From Mercurialis annua (taxonomy: Eukaryota > Streptophyta > Magnoliopsida > Malpighiales > Euphorbiaceae): 64,000 bases of DNA. Made by a program: the position numbers and the translations under genes. The notes under the pieces are model-generated. The model was not told the origin of the DNA and did no database searches. It saw nothing but the letters and a program-made list of their open reading frames with translations. The stretch's first letter is position 1; each line of letters opens with the position of its first letter. The stretch lies in NCBI RefSeq assembly GCF_937616625.2, contig NC_065571.1, positions 22,022,201 through 22,086,200 of the forward strand, given 5' to 3'. Shown here piece after piece: positions 48,801 through 59,796 of this stretch.

Positions 48801-50596
48801 AGCAGCCTTCTTCTTCCCCATTTCTCCAGCCGCTTCTTTCTTCCCTCTTCCCGCCTTCTTCTTCTCTTCTCCATCTTCCACCCACCCACCTCGCTGCCAC
48901 CATCCACCCACCGCTGCCGCCTTGCGCTGCCGCCTTCCATTTCTTCCGGCCACCAACGCCGCCGCCGGTCATCTTCCTCGGTTTGCCATTTCAGGTAAGT
49001 AACGTTTTTATTTATTATTTTGTTTTTATTGTATTTATATGTAATTATTTTTTTAATTTTTTAAAAATAGTTGCTGCCGCCCACTGCCGCCTGCTGCTGC
49101 CGCCGCCGCCGCTTGCCGCTGCCTGTAGTTTTGCCGCCGTCCATCTAGGTTAGTTTTTATAAAATTTGATTTTAATTAAATTAAGTTATTATAATTGTAG
49201 TAGATTAAATTAAATAGTTAGTATATTAGATTAGGTTAGATTAAATTAGGTGTTTATTTAGATTAGGTTAGATTAAATTAAATATTTAGATTAAATTAAA
49301 CTTATTTAGATTAGGTTAAATTAAATAGTTAGTTTATTTAGATTAGGTTAGATTAAATTAAATTAGGTGTTTTTTAAAATTAAATTAGGCTTGATAATAG
49401 TCTAATTAGATTTATTTAATTAGTTTATTTAAAATCAATTATATATTAGCCTAATTAGGTTTATTTGGTAAATAACCATTTCATTTTTAATTAATTAGTA
49501 ATTAACCGGTTAATTAAGCCTAATTGATAAATATATTTAATTTAGGTCAAATGTGTTAAGTAAGGTTAATTTAATACGTAATTAGTAAATAACCGTTTAA
49601 TTACTTAATTAATTTGTACTTGTAGGCTAAATTTATAATATTTGGTAATTTTATAATTAAATAGTAATTATTAGATGTTTGATGAATTAGATTTCAATTG
49701 TGTTATTTTTGCGTTAGTAATTAAAAATAATTGTGATTAATTGAGAATTATCTTAAATTGAAAACATTAACTTGAATTGGTATGTTGGATATTTTCGTAT
49801 ATGTTTTATTTGCTTGCAGGCTTTCGCTGAAAAATGGGCGATGCTCATTTTTAGGGGAAATGCTGTCCGATTTTCGTTAGAAAATAATAACAATTAGATT
49901 AGAAAATAATAACAATTAGATTAGAATATAATAACAATTAGATTAAAATTTTATTGTAGACTTCTCTCTACTGTGCATTCCTGGTAGCCGGTGACAGTAG
50001 ACGCCTGCTCCGATTTTTCTGACAGGGATCCAGCGTTGGCGTGCGGTTCTGCCCTACAACAAGTAGGTTTTATTTCTTTTTTGTATTTCATTTACATAGT
50101 TAGATTAAAAACACTTCACAATAATTAATTAAACACGATTTTATTCCCACCGAATAAAATCGTAATCCTAGCCGTAGATTTCCCGTCTCGTGTGTTCAAT
50201 CTATTGAACGACACGGGATTGTACAGTTTGTACAGTTCGCAAAACTCGTGCTTCCGTAATCTGATTGCCAAAAACATATATGCGTAGTTACGATAGAAAA
50301 ATATTTTGTGGTTTTTCTAGCGTTTGTTCTCCGGGTGCCTATTGCTATATACCGCGTAACGCTTGTTCTTCACGGAATATTTAATCAGCGTTACTCGGGA
50401 TATAGTACATAGCGCACTTAAGGAGAACGACGCTGGAAGGCTGCCGAATGTTTTTTCCGTTCCTACACATATATGGTGGTCGGGTTACGGGGTGCCAGTT
50501 TTGCGAATGGGATAGGTCCATACCCTTTTAGCAGTCAATTACATTGACGTTGCTACCCTTGAGCCTGTAAACCACCTAATTATTTTTGCAACAGAC
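48801..50596 (+). other. Probable promoter, leader and introns of the CACTA transposase gene
   Basis: CT- and GCC-rich leader (48800-48990), then a donor-like CAGGTAAGTAACG near 48992, a GCC-rich stretch (49072-49148), and an AT-rich stretch with many TTAGATTAAATTAAA-like repeats (about 49190-49440), which looks intronic. GCTTGCAGG near 49815 and AACAG before ATG at 50597 are acceptor-like. A 90-residue frame (48730-49002) crosses the hairpin and low-complexity leader, and I do not believe it is a separate protein. No other gene seen. Confidence 0.5.
49816..49885 (+). repeat. Internal CACTA repeat, left member
   Basis: About 65 bp starting at GCAGG and containing GAAAAATGGGCGATGCTC and GAAATGCTGTCCGATTTTCG resembles 55520-55586 in order and spacing. 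Both begin at a TTGCAGG acceptor-like site. The two lie in different genes of the element. Confidence 0.7.
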
Positions 50597-53500
50597 ATGA
50601 ATCAGGACCGCAGTTGGATGTATATTAGACATAGTAATGGATTGCTAGCGGAAGGATTTTTTGATAAGGTTGAGGAGTTTGTCGACTTTGCTTTACGACA
50701 TCCTGAATGTAAGAGTGGGGCAAAAATCAAATGCCCGTGCTCTAGGAGAAAATGCAGAAACACAAATTACCGAGATCCAGAAGATGTCAAGTTACATGTA
50801 TTGCAGTTTGGGTTTGTTGAAGATTACCAAGTGTAGGTTCATCACGGTGAGGGCAGTGTCCTGAATCCTCCTCCTTGGGCACAGCCACCGGGTAATTACG
50901 ATCAGTTTGACTACGTAATTGACGAGGACGATTTTGATGCAGTTCAGAGAATGGTGATCGATGCAGCTGGTCGTGAAATGTTTACTGATGAAGAGCCTCC
51001 TAATCAAGAAGCCCAGAGATTTTATGATATGATGCGTTCGGCGGAAGAAGAAATATGGCCCGGGAATAACAGACATTCCCCTTTGTCCGCAACAACTAAC
51101 ATATTGGACATTAAATGTCGCTATTAGGGTTCAGTTGCTTTAATTAACGACATTTGTAGTTTAATGCAAGAATTGCTGCCAGAGGAGAACAAGATGCCAG
51201 CGAATTTTTCTAAAATTAAAAAGCTGGTGAAAGGTTTGGGGTTGCCGGTGGAGGTTATTGAATGCTGTTTTTACAACTGCATGATTTTCTGGGGGGAATA
51301 TGAGGCTTTAACGTGCTGTAAAGTTCGTGGCCACGAACGGTGGAAACCAGTTACCAAAAGCAATTCTTCCATAAAATGAAAGGCCAACGTGCCATATAAG
51401 AAGATGTTTTATTTTCCAATTACTCCGAGGCTGCAGAGGTTGTATGCTTCGAAAGCCACAGCTGGGCATATGACATGGCACGCCGAACATGAAATGGAAG
51501 ACGGGAAAATGTGTCATCCGTCTGATTCTCCAGCTTGGAAACGGTTTAGTGAGTTGCATACGGATTTTGCTGACGAACCTCGAAATGTTAGACTTGGCTT
51601 ATGCACTGATGGGTTTCAACCGTTTGGCAGTTTCGGGTCACCTTATTCTTCATGGCCGGTAATTATGACGCCTTATAATCTGCCTCCAGGCATGTGCATG
51701 AAGGATGAGTTCATGTTTTTAACGATACTTGTCTCGGGTTTGCGTAATCCGAAAAACACTATGGACATTTTCCTCCAGCCGTTGATAGCAGAGTTAAACC
51801 AATTGTGGGAATCTGGGATCCGGACCTTTGATATTCACAAGCGTCAGAACTTTCAGATGAAAGCGGCCCTTGTGTGGACAATTAATGATTTCCCGGCCTA
51901 TTCAATGCTATCTGGTTAGAGCACATCAGGTAGATTGGCATGTCCATGTAGCATGGAAGATACAAATGCATTCACTCTTACTAAGAGTGGTAAACAATCG
52001 TGGTTTGACTGCCACAGAAAGTTTCTACCTCCGGGGCACCGTTTTCGTCGAAATGTCACAGATTTTTGAAAAGGTAAACAAGAAAAAAACCATTTTCGTA
52101 GGGTGAAAACAGGAGATGAACTGTTGGCATAGGTGGACCACCTAGGGTTTAGGAGGGAATATAAGCCCCATGCAGAAGTTATTAATGCCGATTTGTCAAA
52201 GAATTGTGGTTGGAACAGAAAAAGTATATTTTGGGATTTGCCGTATTGGAGAACAAATGTGATTCGGTATAATTTGGATGTCATGCATATCGAGAAAAAT
52301 GTTTTTGACAACGTTTTCAATACCGTGCTGAATGTTCCTGGGAAGACTAAGGACCATGCAAAATCTAGGGCAGAGTTAAATGATTTTTGCGATCGTCCGG
52401 AACTAGCACAAGACCCAACTACTGGTAGATATCTGAAGACACTGTATGCTCTGGACAAGCAACAACGCAAATTATTTCTAGAATGGATTCAGCAAATTAA
52501 ATTCCCGGATGGCTACGTGTCAAACTTGTCTCGGTGTGTTGATTCAACCAAACAGAAAATGATGGGCATGAAAAGCCACGACTGTCATGTGTTTATGCAG
52601 CGACTCCTACCAATTGCGCTGCGTGAGCTTCTCCCAAAAGAGATATGGGAGCCTATAGCAGAGTTGAGTATCTTCTTCAGGGAGTTAACTGCTACATCAC
52701 TTAAGGGCGAGGATCTGAAACGTATGGAAGAAGAAATCCCGAAGATACTTTGCAAGTTGGGAACGCATATTTCCTCCCAGCTTTTTTGATTCGATGGAAC
52801 ATCTTCCTGTACATCTGCCATACGAAGCTAGAATGGCTGGACCAGTTCAGTATCGGTGGATGTATCCATTAGAAAGGTTATGTAAATATATATCTTTTAT
52901 ATTCATTGGTTTTTATTTGAAGTGTTTAATTTTATTAATTAATTCATGATTGAACACATATTAGCAGAAATTCAAAAAAAAGGTATCCAACAAAAGTCGG
53001 GTGGAAGGTAGCATTAGTAGCGGATACCTATTGGAGGAAACAGCAAAATTTGCTTCTTTTTATTTTACGGATGGTGATCTGACATTACCCTGTCGACTGC
53101 AAAGAAATGAGGTATTCGATACCGATATGGATGCTGATGTCGACGGACTTTCAATTTTCAGAACAGTTGGGGAACCCATAGGTGCCTGCCGCAAAAGACA
53201 TCTGGACGAGTCTGAATATGTCGCCGCCCGGAGTTACGTCCTTTAGAATTATGCAGAAATCGAACCTTACAGAGAGTAAGCATTGCTTCTACACATTTCA
53301 ATGTATTACTGAGTTACAAAATTTAATGCGCCAGCTCACAAATTCTCATGTATTCTTCTGAAAGTGTTTTCGAAGACGAATTGCATGCAATCAACCCTGC
53401 AATCACGCGGATCGAAGTTGAAGGAAAGTTAGAAAGGGAATTTGCGTCCTGGTTTGAAGGACATGTAAGTATTGGCAACGTACGTCTTCTTTTATTTCTC

Positions 53501-54237
53501 GTTCGTTTTAATTGCTGACTCATGTAAATGTTTACTGTCCTGCAGGTGAAGGACCCAGCTACATGTACGAATCCCTATATTCTAAGTCTTGCGAAAGGCC
53601 CACTTAGATCAGTCAAAACATATAAGGGATATCGTGTAAACGGGTTCAAATTCAATACTCAAGATTATGGCGAGGATCGAGTTACTATGAATAGTGGAGT
53701 TTGTGTTAAAGGGTCTCTCTTCGGTCCAGCCGTAAGCGACTTTTATGGAATGCTAACTGACATTATTGAGATAGAGTATCCAACGCTGCCAATTAAAAGG
53801 ACCGTCCTATTTAAATGCGATTGGTTCGATCCAACTCCAAACGTGGGTATGTTAGTGCATCGTCGATACAACATGGTAGACGTTAATCACAGAAGGAGGT
53901 AGAATAAGTACAAACCTTTTATTCTAGCAGAACAGTCCGGTCAAGTACATTACTTACCATACCCAAGTAAAAGACGAGATAAAAAGGACTGATGGGCAAT
54001 ATCCAGGATAAAGGCTAGATCTGAGCTTGACATGCCAGAGGAGGTTATTCTGACTTTCCAGAACGACGTCGTAGAACATGCTCTTAATGTGGAAACAGCT
54101 GATGATCCGACTAATTTGGTTGACCCGGACGAGGAAGCAGATGAGGAGGCGTTGGAAACGACGCCAACAGCAGAGACAACCGATGATTTTCTACCATCCT
54201 CATCAGACGAAGCGGAGGACTACGAAGAGTTGTAGTG
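50597..54237 (+). pseudogene. TNP2-type CACTA transposase, disabled
   Basis: One reading frame runs from ATG 50597 to 52789, broken only by stops at 50834 (TAG), 51125 (TAG), 51377 (TGA), 51917 (TAG), 52067 (TGA) and 52130 (TAG). An N-terminal transposase-associated domain (WMYIRHSN...CPCSRRKC) is followed by the TNP2 core with CTDGF (D at 51608) and WTINDFPAY (D at 51887), probable catalytic aspartates. Next is a DUF4218-like part (LDVMHIEKNVFDN, HDCHVFMQRLLP). A one-base shift near 52764 precedes FFDSMEHLPVHLPYEARMAG. After an intron (about 52878-52985) come further exons at about 52986-53275, 53340-53465 and 53546-54237. The last holds a DUF4216-like region (VLFKCDWFDPT, YNMVDVN), stops at 53900 and 53987-53989, and an acidic tail. 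The protein would cut and join element ends; this copy should make none. Confidence 0.92.
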
Positions 54238-54404
54238 TAGGGCTAATTAATGTAATAGAATCCGTATGACTAGTATTGTTACATGCATTAATGACTGCTA
54301 TTTATGTTTTTTATATGTATGTTTATCGACGAATTGATTAATTATTTATTGATATTTGTTATTTATGTATGAAATTGTATGTGCATATCTACTTCTTTGT
54401 AGAT

Positions 54405-56317
54405 ATGAGGGGTCAGGGTAGCCGCAGACATGTTCAGGACCGTCGACAGGGAGATCCGAGAGACACTCCCCCCACAGATGCTCCACCTGACGGGGACGAT
54501 CCGCAGCTTCAGGCGGCGCCTGGGCCGCAGAGGGAGGCCCAGCAGAAGGTCGAGTACGAGATTGATGCCTCGGGGAGGTTAAAGGTCGCACTGACGCTCT
54601 GAGGTATCACTGTTATCCATTTTTTAAAGTTTAGTTATAAAACACTATTTGAACTAATTTTATATTTTGAAATGACAGGGAGCGGCTACATGACAGCGGG
54701 AAGGTCTCCAAAGGCTTGCTGGACATCTTTCGTTCCTGCTGGTTCATAGAAGGTTCTTCCTGGAAGGGATTGAAGGCGGAGCAGAAGACGTTCTACTGGG
54801 AGGAGTTCAAGGTAATATTTACATTAACATTTTATTCAATTTTCAGTTTCATATTATTCAAATTTACTAATTAATTATCTATTTATTTGTTAAATACGTG
54901 CAGAAGAAGTTTTGGTGGGACTCCATCTATCCCGAGCAGGCGGTTAGAGATGTCTTTATGAGACATGCTGCTAATCGTTACAAGGACACAATTCACGCGA
55001 TGAAGAGTGTCAGGGATAACAGTGTCACAGATGATATTTGGGCGGCATGGAATGTGATTTTGGGAACTGCGGCGAAGAGGAAGTCCGCCATCGCTCGGGC
55101 TAACAGGATGAGTGAGCCGTCAGGGCCCGGGACTGGACCGGTGCGCCACACGGCAGGATCGCGCTCAGCTGTGAAGCATATGACCTTTTTGGTAAGTTTT
55201 CTAAATTTATATTCTTCAGACTTAAATGATTATAGTGTTTAAATGTTTATTATTTACATCGAATTCAATTTATGGTTTTTTGTATCAGAGTCAGGAGCTC
55301 GGTCGTCCTGCGACATATGCTGAGTTGCATGTTCGTATGCACTCGACGAAGGACGATCAGAACAAGTTTGTCGACAAGAGGTCGCAGGATAAGCATGTAA
55401 GTCTGATGTAACTTGCAATTGAATTGTTATTACTTGATTATAGTTAATTAAAACATGTGAAATATAAATTGTGAACTGTGAACTGTGAATTGTGAATTGT
55501 ATATAGTCCATGTTTGTTTGCAGGAAGTCCCTGAAAATGGGTGATGCTCGTATTATAGAGGAGATGTTGCCGAATTTTAGTTAGGAATTTAAAGTTAACT
55601 ATTTCTGTTGTAGATTATCGAAATCGTACTAACTTGACTACTTGTTTATTTTTTCAGGAGCGTTTCCTTGCAGAGCGTGCAGCTGCGACCCAGTCCTCCC
55701 CGGCTGAGGGCAGTTCGTCGACCCCGCAGTCCATCGACGAGAACGAACTGTTCTTGTCTCTCGAGGCGGTGAAGAAGCAGCGGGTTTACGGAGTTGGTTC
55801 AGCTGCAGCTTCATACATCGCGTTATTCAAGGGCACTGGTGTGCACCGCGGCTCCTGCTCGTCGTCCCAGCAGACTCACTCGACCGAGGATATCGAGGAG
55901 CGGATCCAGAGAGAGGTATCTGCTCGGGTGCAAGGGATGCGGGAAGAGATTCAGAGGGATGTGGAGTCTTCCGTCGACGAGCGGATTGCTGAGAGGGTCC
56001 GCTCGAAGCTGGCAAAGATGAACGTCCCTCTGTCACCGACGGTTTTACCGACGATTATCCGTCGCAACAGTTGCCGACGGAAAAATCGGTCGGTAAAACG
56101 TCGGATCTTCGTCGGTGTGTTAGTCACAACTTACCGACGGATTTCTATTTTTACCGACCACTATTTTTCCGTCGGTGATATTTCCCGACGGATAGTTTTT
56201 GTCGCCAAAGAATGCCGACGAAAAGCGTGCCGATGGATTGTATTCGTCGGCAGTCCGTCGGAAAAGCAGTTTCCCGACGGATTTTCATGTGTTAGTGACG
56301 GAAATTTCCGTCGCTAA
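54405..56317 (+). CDS. Transposase_24-like (En/Spm second protein), five exons
   Basis: Probable exons 54405-54601, 54679-54811, 54901-55190, 55289-55396 and 55659-56317, each with GT/AG-type edges. The protein has a low-complexity N-terminus (SRRHVQDRR, PPTDAPPDGDD). A conserved core follows (GLLDIFRSCWFIEGSSWKGL, QKKFWWDSIY, FMRHAANRYKDTIH, QELGRPATYAELH). The charged, helical C-terminus (IEERIQREVSARVQGMREEI) looks like a coiled coil. This architecture matches the plant Ptta/En/Spm family; the role in binding subterminal repeats is inferred. A TGA at 54599-54601 sits at the first splice edge, and the frame across that intron is one base off, so exon 1 may be damaged or wrongly bounded. The last about 95 codons run through the right subterminal repeats to a TAA at 56315, so the true stop may be lost or a further intron missed. 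Confidence 0.72.
55520..55586 (+). repeat. Internal CACTA repeat, right member
   Basis: TTTGCAGG followed by GAAAATGGGTGATGCTC and GATGTTGCCGAATTTTAG, similar to 49816-49885. It falls in what I take as intron 4 of the Transposase_24-like gene. It could be a skipped or alternative exon. Confidence 0.7.
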
Positions 56318-56337
56318 CACCGGACATTCTTGTAGTG
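56030..56337 (-). repeat. CACTA right subterminal repeats and TIR
   Basis: At least nine CCGACGG/CCGTCGG motifs between 56036 and 56310, in both orientations, followed by the TIR ending TTGTAGTG. The Transposase_24-like reading frame overlaps most of this region. Confidence 0.85.
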
Positions 56338-57336
56338 AAACGTTTGGATTGGTTGTGTAGTCTTTTAAACGTTTCGCTTAAATCGTTAAAAAGGTGAAAC
56401 ATTTAGATTTGTTTCATAACGTTTGTAAACGTTTCGCTTAAATCACTAAAAAGGAAAAACGTTTGGATTTTTTTTGTAACGTTTTAAACGTTTGATTGGT
56501 TTCGTAACGTTTTCAACGTTTGGCTTAAATCCTTAAAAAGGTGACACGTTTGGATTTGTTTCGTAAGTTTGTAAATGTTTGGCTTAAATCGCTAAGAAGT
56601 TGAAACGTTAGGATTTGTTTCATAACATTTTAAACATTTATATTGGTTTCGTAACGTTTTAAATGTTTGGCTTAAATCGTTAAAAAGGAGAAACGTTTGG
56701 ATTTGTTTCGAAAAGTTTGAAAACGTTTGGCTTAAATCGCTAAAAAGAGGAAACGTTTGGATTTGTTTCGTAACGTTTTAAACGTTAGAATTGGTTTCAT
56801 AATATTTTAAATGTTTGGCTTAAATCCTTAAAAAGGTGAAACATTTGGATTTTTTTCATAAGGTTTGTAAACGTTTGGCTTAAATCGCTAAAAAGATGAA
56901 ACGTTTGGATTTGTTTCGTAACGTTTTAAACGTTTGGATTGGTTTTGTAACGTTTTAAACGTTTGGATTAAATCGCAAAAAACGTGAAACAATTAGATTT
57001 ATTTTGTAATGTTTGTAAATGTTTGGCTTAAATCGCTAAAAAGGGGAAATGTTTGGATTTGTATCGTAACGTTTTAAACGTTTGAATTGGTTTCGTAACG
57101 TTTTAAACGTTTGGCTTGAATTCTTAAAAAGGTGAATCGCTTGGATTTGTTTCGTAATGTTCGTAAACATTTGGCTTAAATTGCTAAAAAGGTGAAACAT
57201 TTGGATTTGGTTCGTAGTGTTTTAAACGTTTGGATTGGTTTCATAACATATTAAACGTTTGGCTTAAATTTAGAAAAAGGTGAAACGTTTGGATTTGTTT
57301 CGTAACATTTGTAAACGTTTGGCTTAAATCACTAAA
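56338..57336 (+). repeat. Satellite array block 7
   Basis: Copy-2 equivalent of about 9790-10505. It begins with the AAA target duplication of the CACTA element and ends at the start of LTR L6. A-B-A-B-C order is visible. No gene seen. Confidence 0.94.
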
Positions 57337-59429
57337 TGTAATATCCCGTATTTTTAAATTATTTTTTTTATTTTAATTATAAATTTTTGCAGTCCGTCAA
57401 GTTTTAAGTAATTTATTATTATTATTATATATTTTTATTTAATTTAATTTTAGTCGCTCGTTGATTGGATCGTGGTTTGATTCGTGTTTAGTATGTATTA
57501 TTAGATTTTAAAAGAAAAAGAAAAAAAGGAAAAAGGAAAAAGAAATTTTATGAAATATAAATCTTGAATGCCATGCAACCCAACGTTGGCCATTATTTTT
57601 CTTAGCATGATAAAGCCCATGCATGCTCTCCTCCTATTTATTTCCCACGTGAATGTTGGGCCAATGTCCTTGACGAAAAGCCCATGCAATCCTTCATAAT
57701 GAGTATTGCAACAATGACATGAAATTTATGTTTCCCTTATATACATACAATTTGAACCATTCCCTCCCCTTTTATAAACGCTGCAATCACGTTTCTTTAT
57801 TTCTCAAACCTAAATATTTCATTCTTTTAAAAAACGCAGCCGCCATCTCCCTTAGCAAAATTAAAATCTCATCAACCATTCATCCTCTCTTTCACTTGAA
57901 TTTGGTAAGTTCACATTTAACTTGTTCTTCATTTCGATATCGTAATTATCGTTCATGATTATATCTCGTTCGTTTCAGCGTTAATCTGAGTTTTCTTTCG
58001 ACGGTTCCTCATTATTCGTCAATCTCTTCAATCCTAACGCTTCGAAATCACATACGGTACGTAAGAATCCCTCTGTTTATCGCCGTTACGATTTCTCGTT
58101 TTCATTGTCTATGACGAATGTCTTGCTTCTTGCTTTTCATGCCGATGGAGTCATGGATTCTAGGGTGTCCTACGTTGTCGCTAGAATCTCATTGTTGTGT
58201 GCTATCGACTTACTTGTTCATTATTGATCGTTTTGCTCGGATTCATCGCTTCAATTAAGCTTCTGCCATTGTTCTTTGAATATTAGATTGTTATGCTTTA
58301 ATTTTCATACTTGAGGTTATATTGTTTAGCATTGAATGATGTTTATCCGATGATGTTGCCGGGTTGTGAGTTGTCCATCGGTGTTGTGTCGTCGTCGAAG
58401 ATCGCCATTGCTATAACTTGAAATTGGTATAGGCGGGTTACTGTATTCGTAACAGTAGCAACATGAATGGTTATGTGAATTGTTAGAGATGGTTAAATGG
58501 CTATTGTGATTGTCACTTTTGTTTTGCCTTAACCTAATAATCCCTCAAGTCATTTATTTAATGTTATTGTTTCATTTATAACTTTTAAATTTGAATTTGA
58601 CTTATAAACTAATAAAGTGTAAATGATAAGTATTTTACAACTTAAGTTTAATACTTGGGTAATTATATTCAATTTTGGCTAATATGCCAATTCTGCTAAA
58701 TTGCAATTTAGCCCCTGAAGTTTCTAAAAACTTATTTAAGTTAAGTTTTATCTTTTGGATCCTTGTTTTGAGTTATAATTTAGTAAATTGAAAATGAGTA
58801 ATTAAATTTTAATTTCAAAAATCAAATTGGCTAAAGTGCAGTTTAGTCATTAAACTTTATTAAACTTAAAATGGTTAAGTTTTGATTGTAACTTGGGTTA
58901 CTTGGATTTGAAGATATTGAATCCTATTTTTTTTTAAATGGATAATTAATTTATTAAGTTTTTTAATTTATAAACTCGGGTTTATAAATTTAACAAAGTT
59001 TTGGTTTGGGTTAGACTGTGGTCGCCCAACAAGTGGGAAAAAGTTTGGTAGTTTTAAATAACTCGGCTGACTCACTGATATGGATTTTAACTTGGGTTTA
59101 TTTAAATTATTTTACGAATCATTCTAAATATGTTTATATGATTTGTACTCTATAACTTGGGTTATATTTGGAATGCATTTAATATAAGTTTTTATTAAAT
59201 GTGGCTTGATATTGTGTTGTGCTAGTCCTATGTGGTGTCTAGTACTCCTTAGAGTTAGGGTCTGATTTTAATTATGATTTTGATATTTTATTTAGACTGG
59301 TCGATTGTTCGTACTTCAGCGGTGAACCAGAGTTAGGTGCTTGTCAGGATCACGTGAATTTAGCAAGCAGTGAGTTTATACCTCTATTTACCTCTTTATT
59401 AAGCAAATATTATATTTTGTATATATATA

Positions 59430-59742
59430 GAGTTAATTTCATAAAAAATCACGAACATTACACGAAGTTTCATTTTAATCATGACTTTTAAAAGTTGTCA
59501 TATAAAACCATGACCTTTCATTTCTTTTCAAATCAATCACCGATTATTTTCCGTTGAATTTTTACCTTTTTTTTTTCAAATTAGCCAGATTCCGGTTGCC
59601 ATATTAGCAAAAATTCACTGAAAATTAATTTGATGATAGATCTGAAAAAAATGAAAGTTTATGGTTTTATACGACAACTTTTAAAAGTCGTGATTAAAAT
59701 AAAATTTCGTGTAACGGTCATCATTTCTTATGAAATTAATCC
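59430..59742. mobile_element. MITE inside LTR L6 (same insertion as 12500-12810)
   Basis: Arms at about 59430-59530 and 59648-59742 pair as inverted repeats of about 95 bp. Position in the LTR and flanks equal those of the L2 copy, so both descend from one insertion before the segmental duplication. Confidence 0.75.
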
Positions 59743-59796
59743 ATATATATATATATATATTATATATATATATATATAATATATATATATATATGT
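59743..59796. repeat. (AT)n microsatellite in LTR L6
   Basis: About 54 bp of AT repeats with two phase breaks. The equivalent place in L2 (12811-12822) has only about 12 bp, so this repeat expanded after the duplication. Confidence 0.9.

Larger units (their letters stand above)
48293..56337 (+). mobile_element. CACTA (En/Spm-like) DNA transposon, 8045 bp, TSD AAA
   Basis: The ends are CACTACAAGAATGTCCG and its exact reverse complement, extending as an imperfect inverted repeat of about 35 bp. It is flanked by AAA at 48290-48292 and 56338-56340, the 3-bp duplication expected for CACTA elements. Both ends carry many copies of CCGACGG/CCGTCGG, the subterminal repeats to which the element's own DNA-binding protein is expected to bind. 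Inside are a TNP2-type transposase gene and a Transposase_24-type gene, both plus strand. Matching satellite at about 9040-9790 lacks it, so insertion followed the segmental duplication. Confidence 0.96.

Noticed and set aside
48801..48990. Possible host gene 5' end (CT-rich leader, donor-like GTAAGT)
   Set aside because: It lies wholly within the CACTA boundaries and leads into the TNP2 transposase gene.
48730..49002. 90-residue frame at the start of the CACTA element
   Set aside because: It begins inside the hairpin and runs through a CT/GCC-rich leader; low complexity with an equally open antisense frame.
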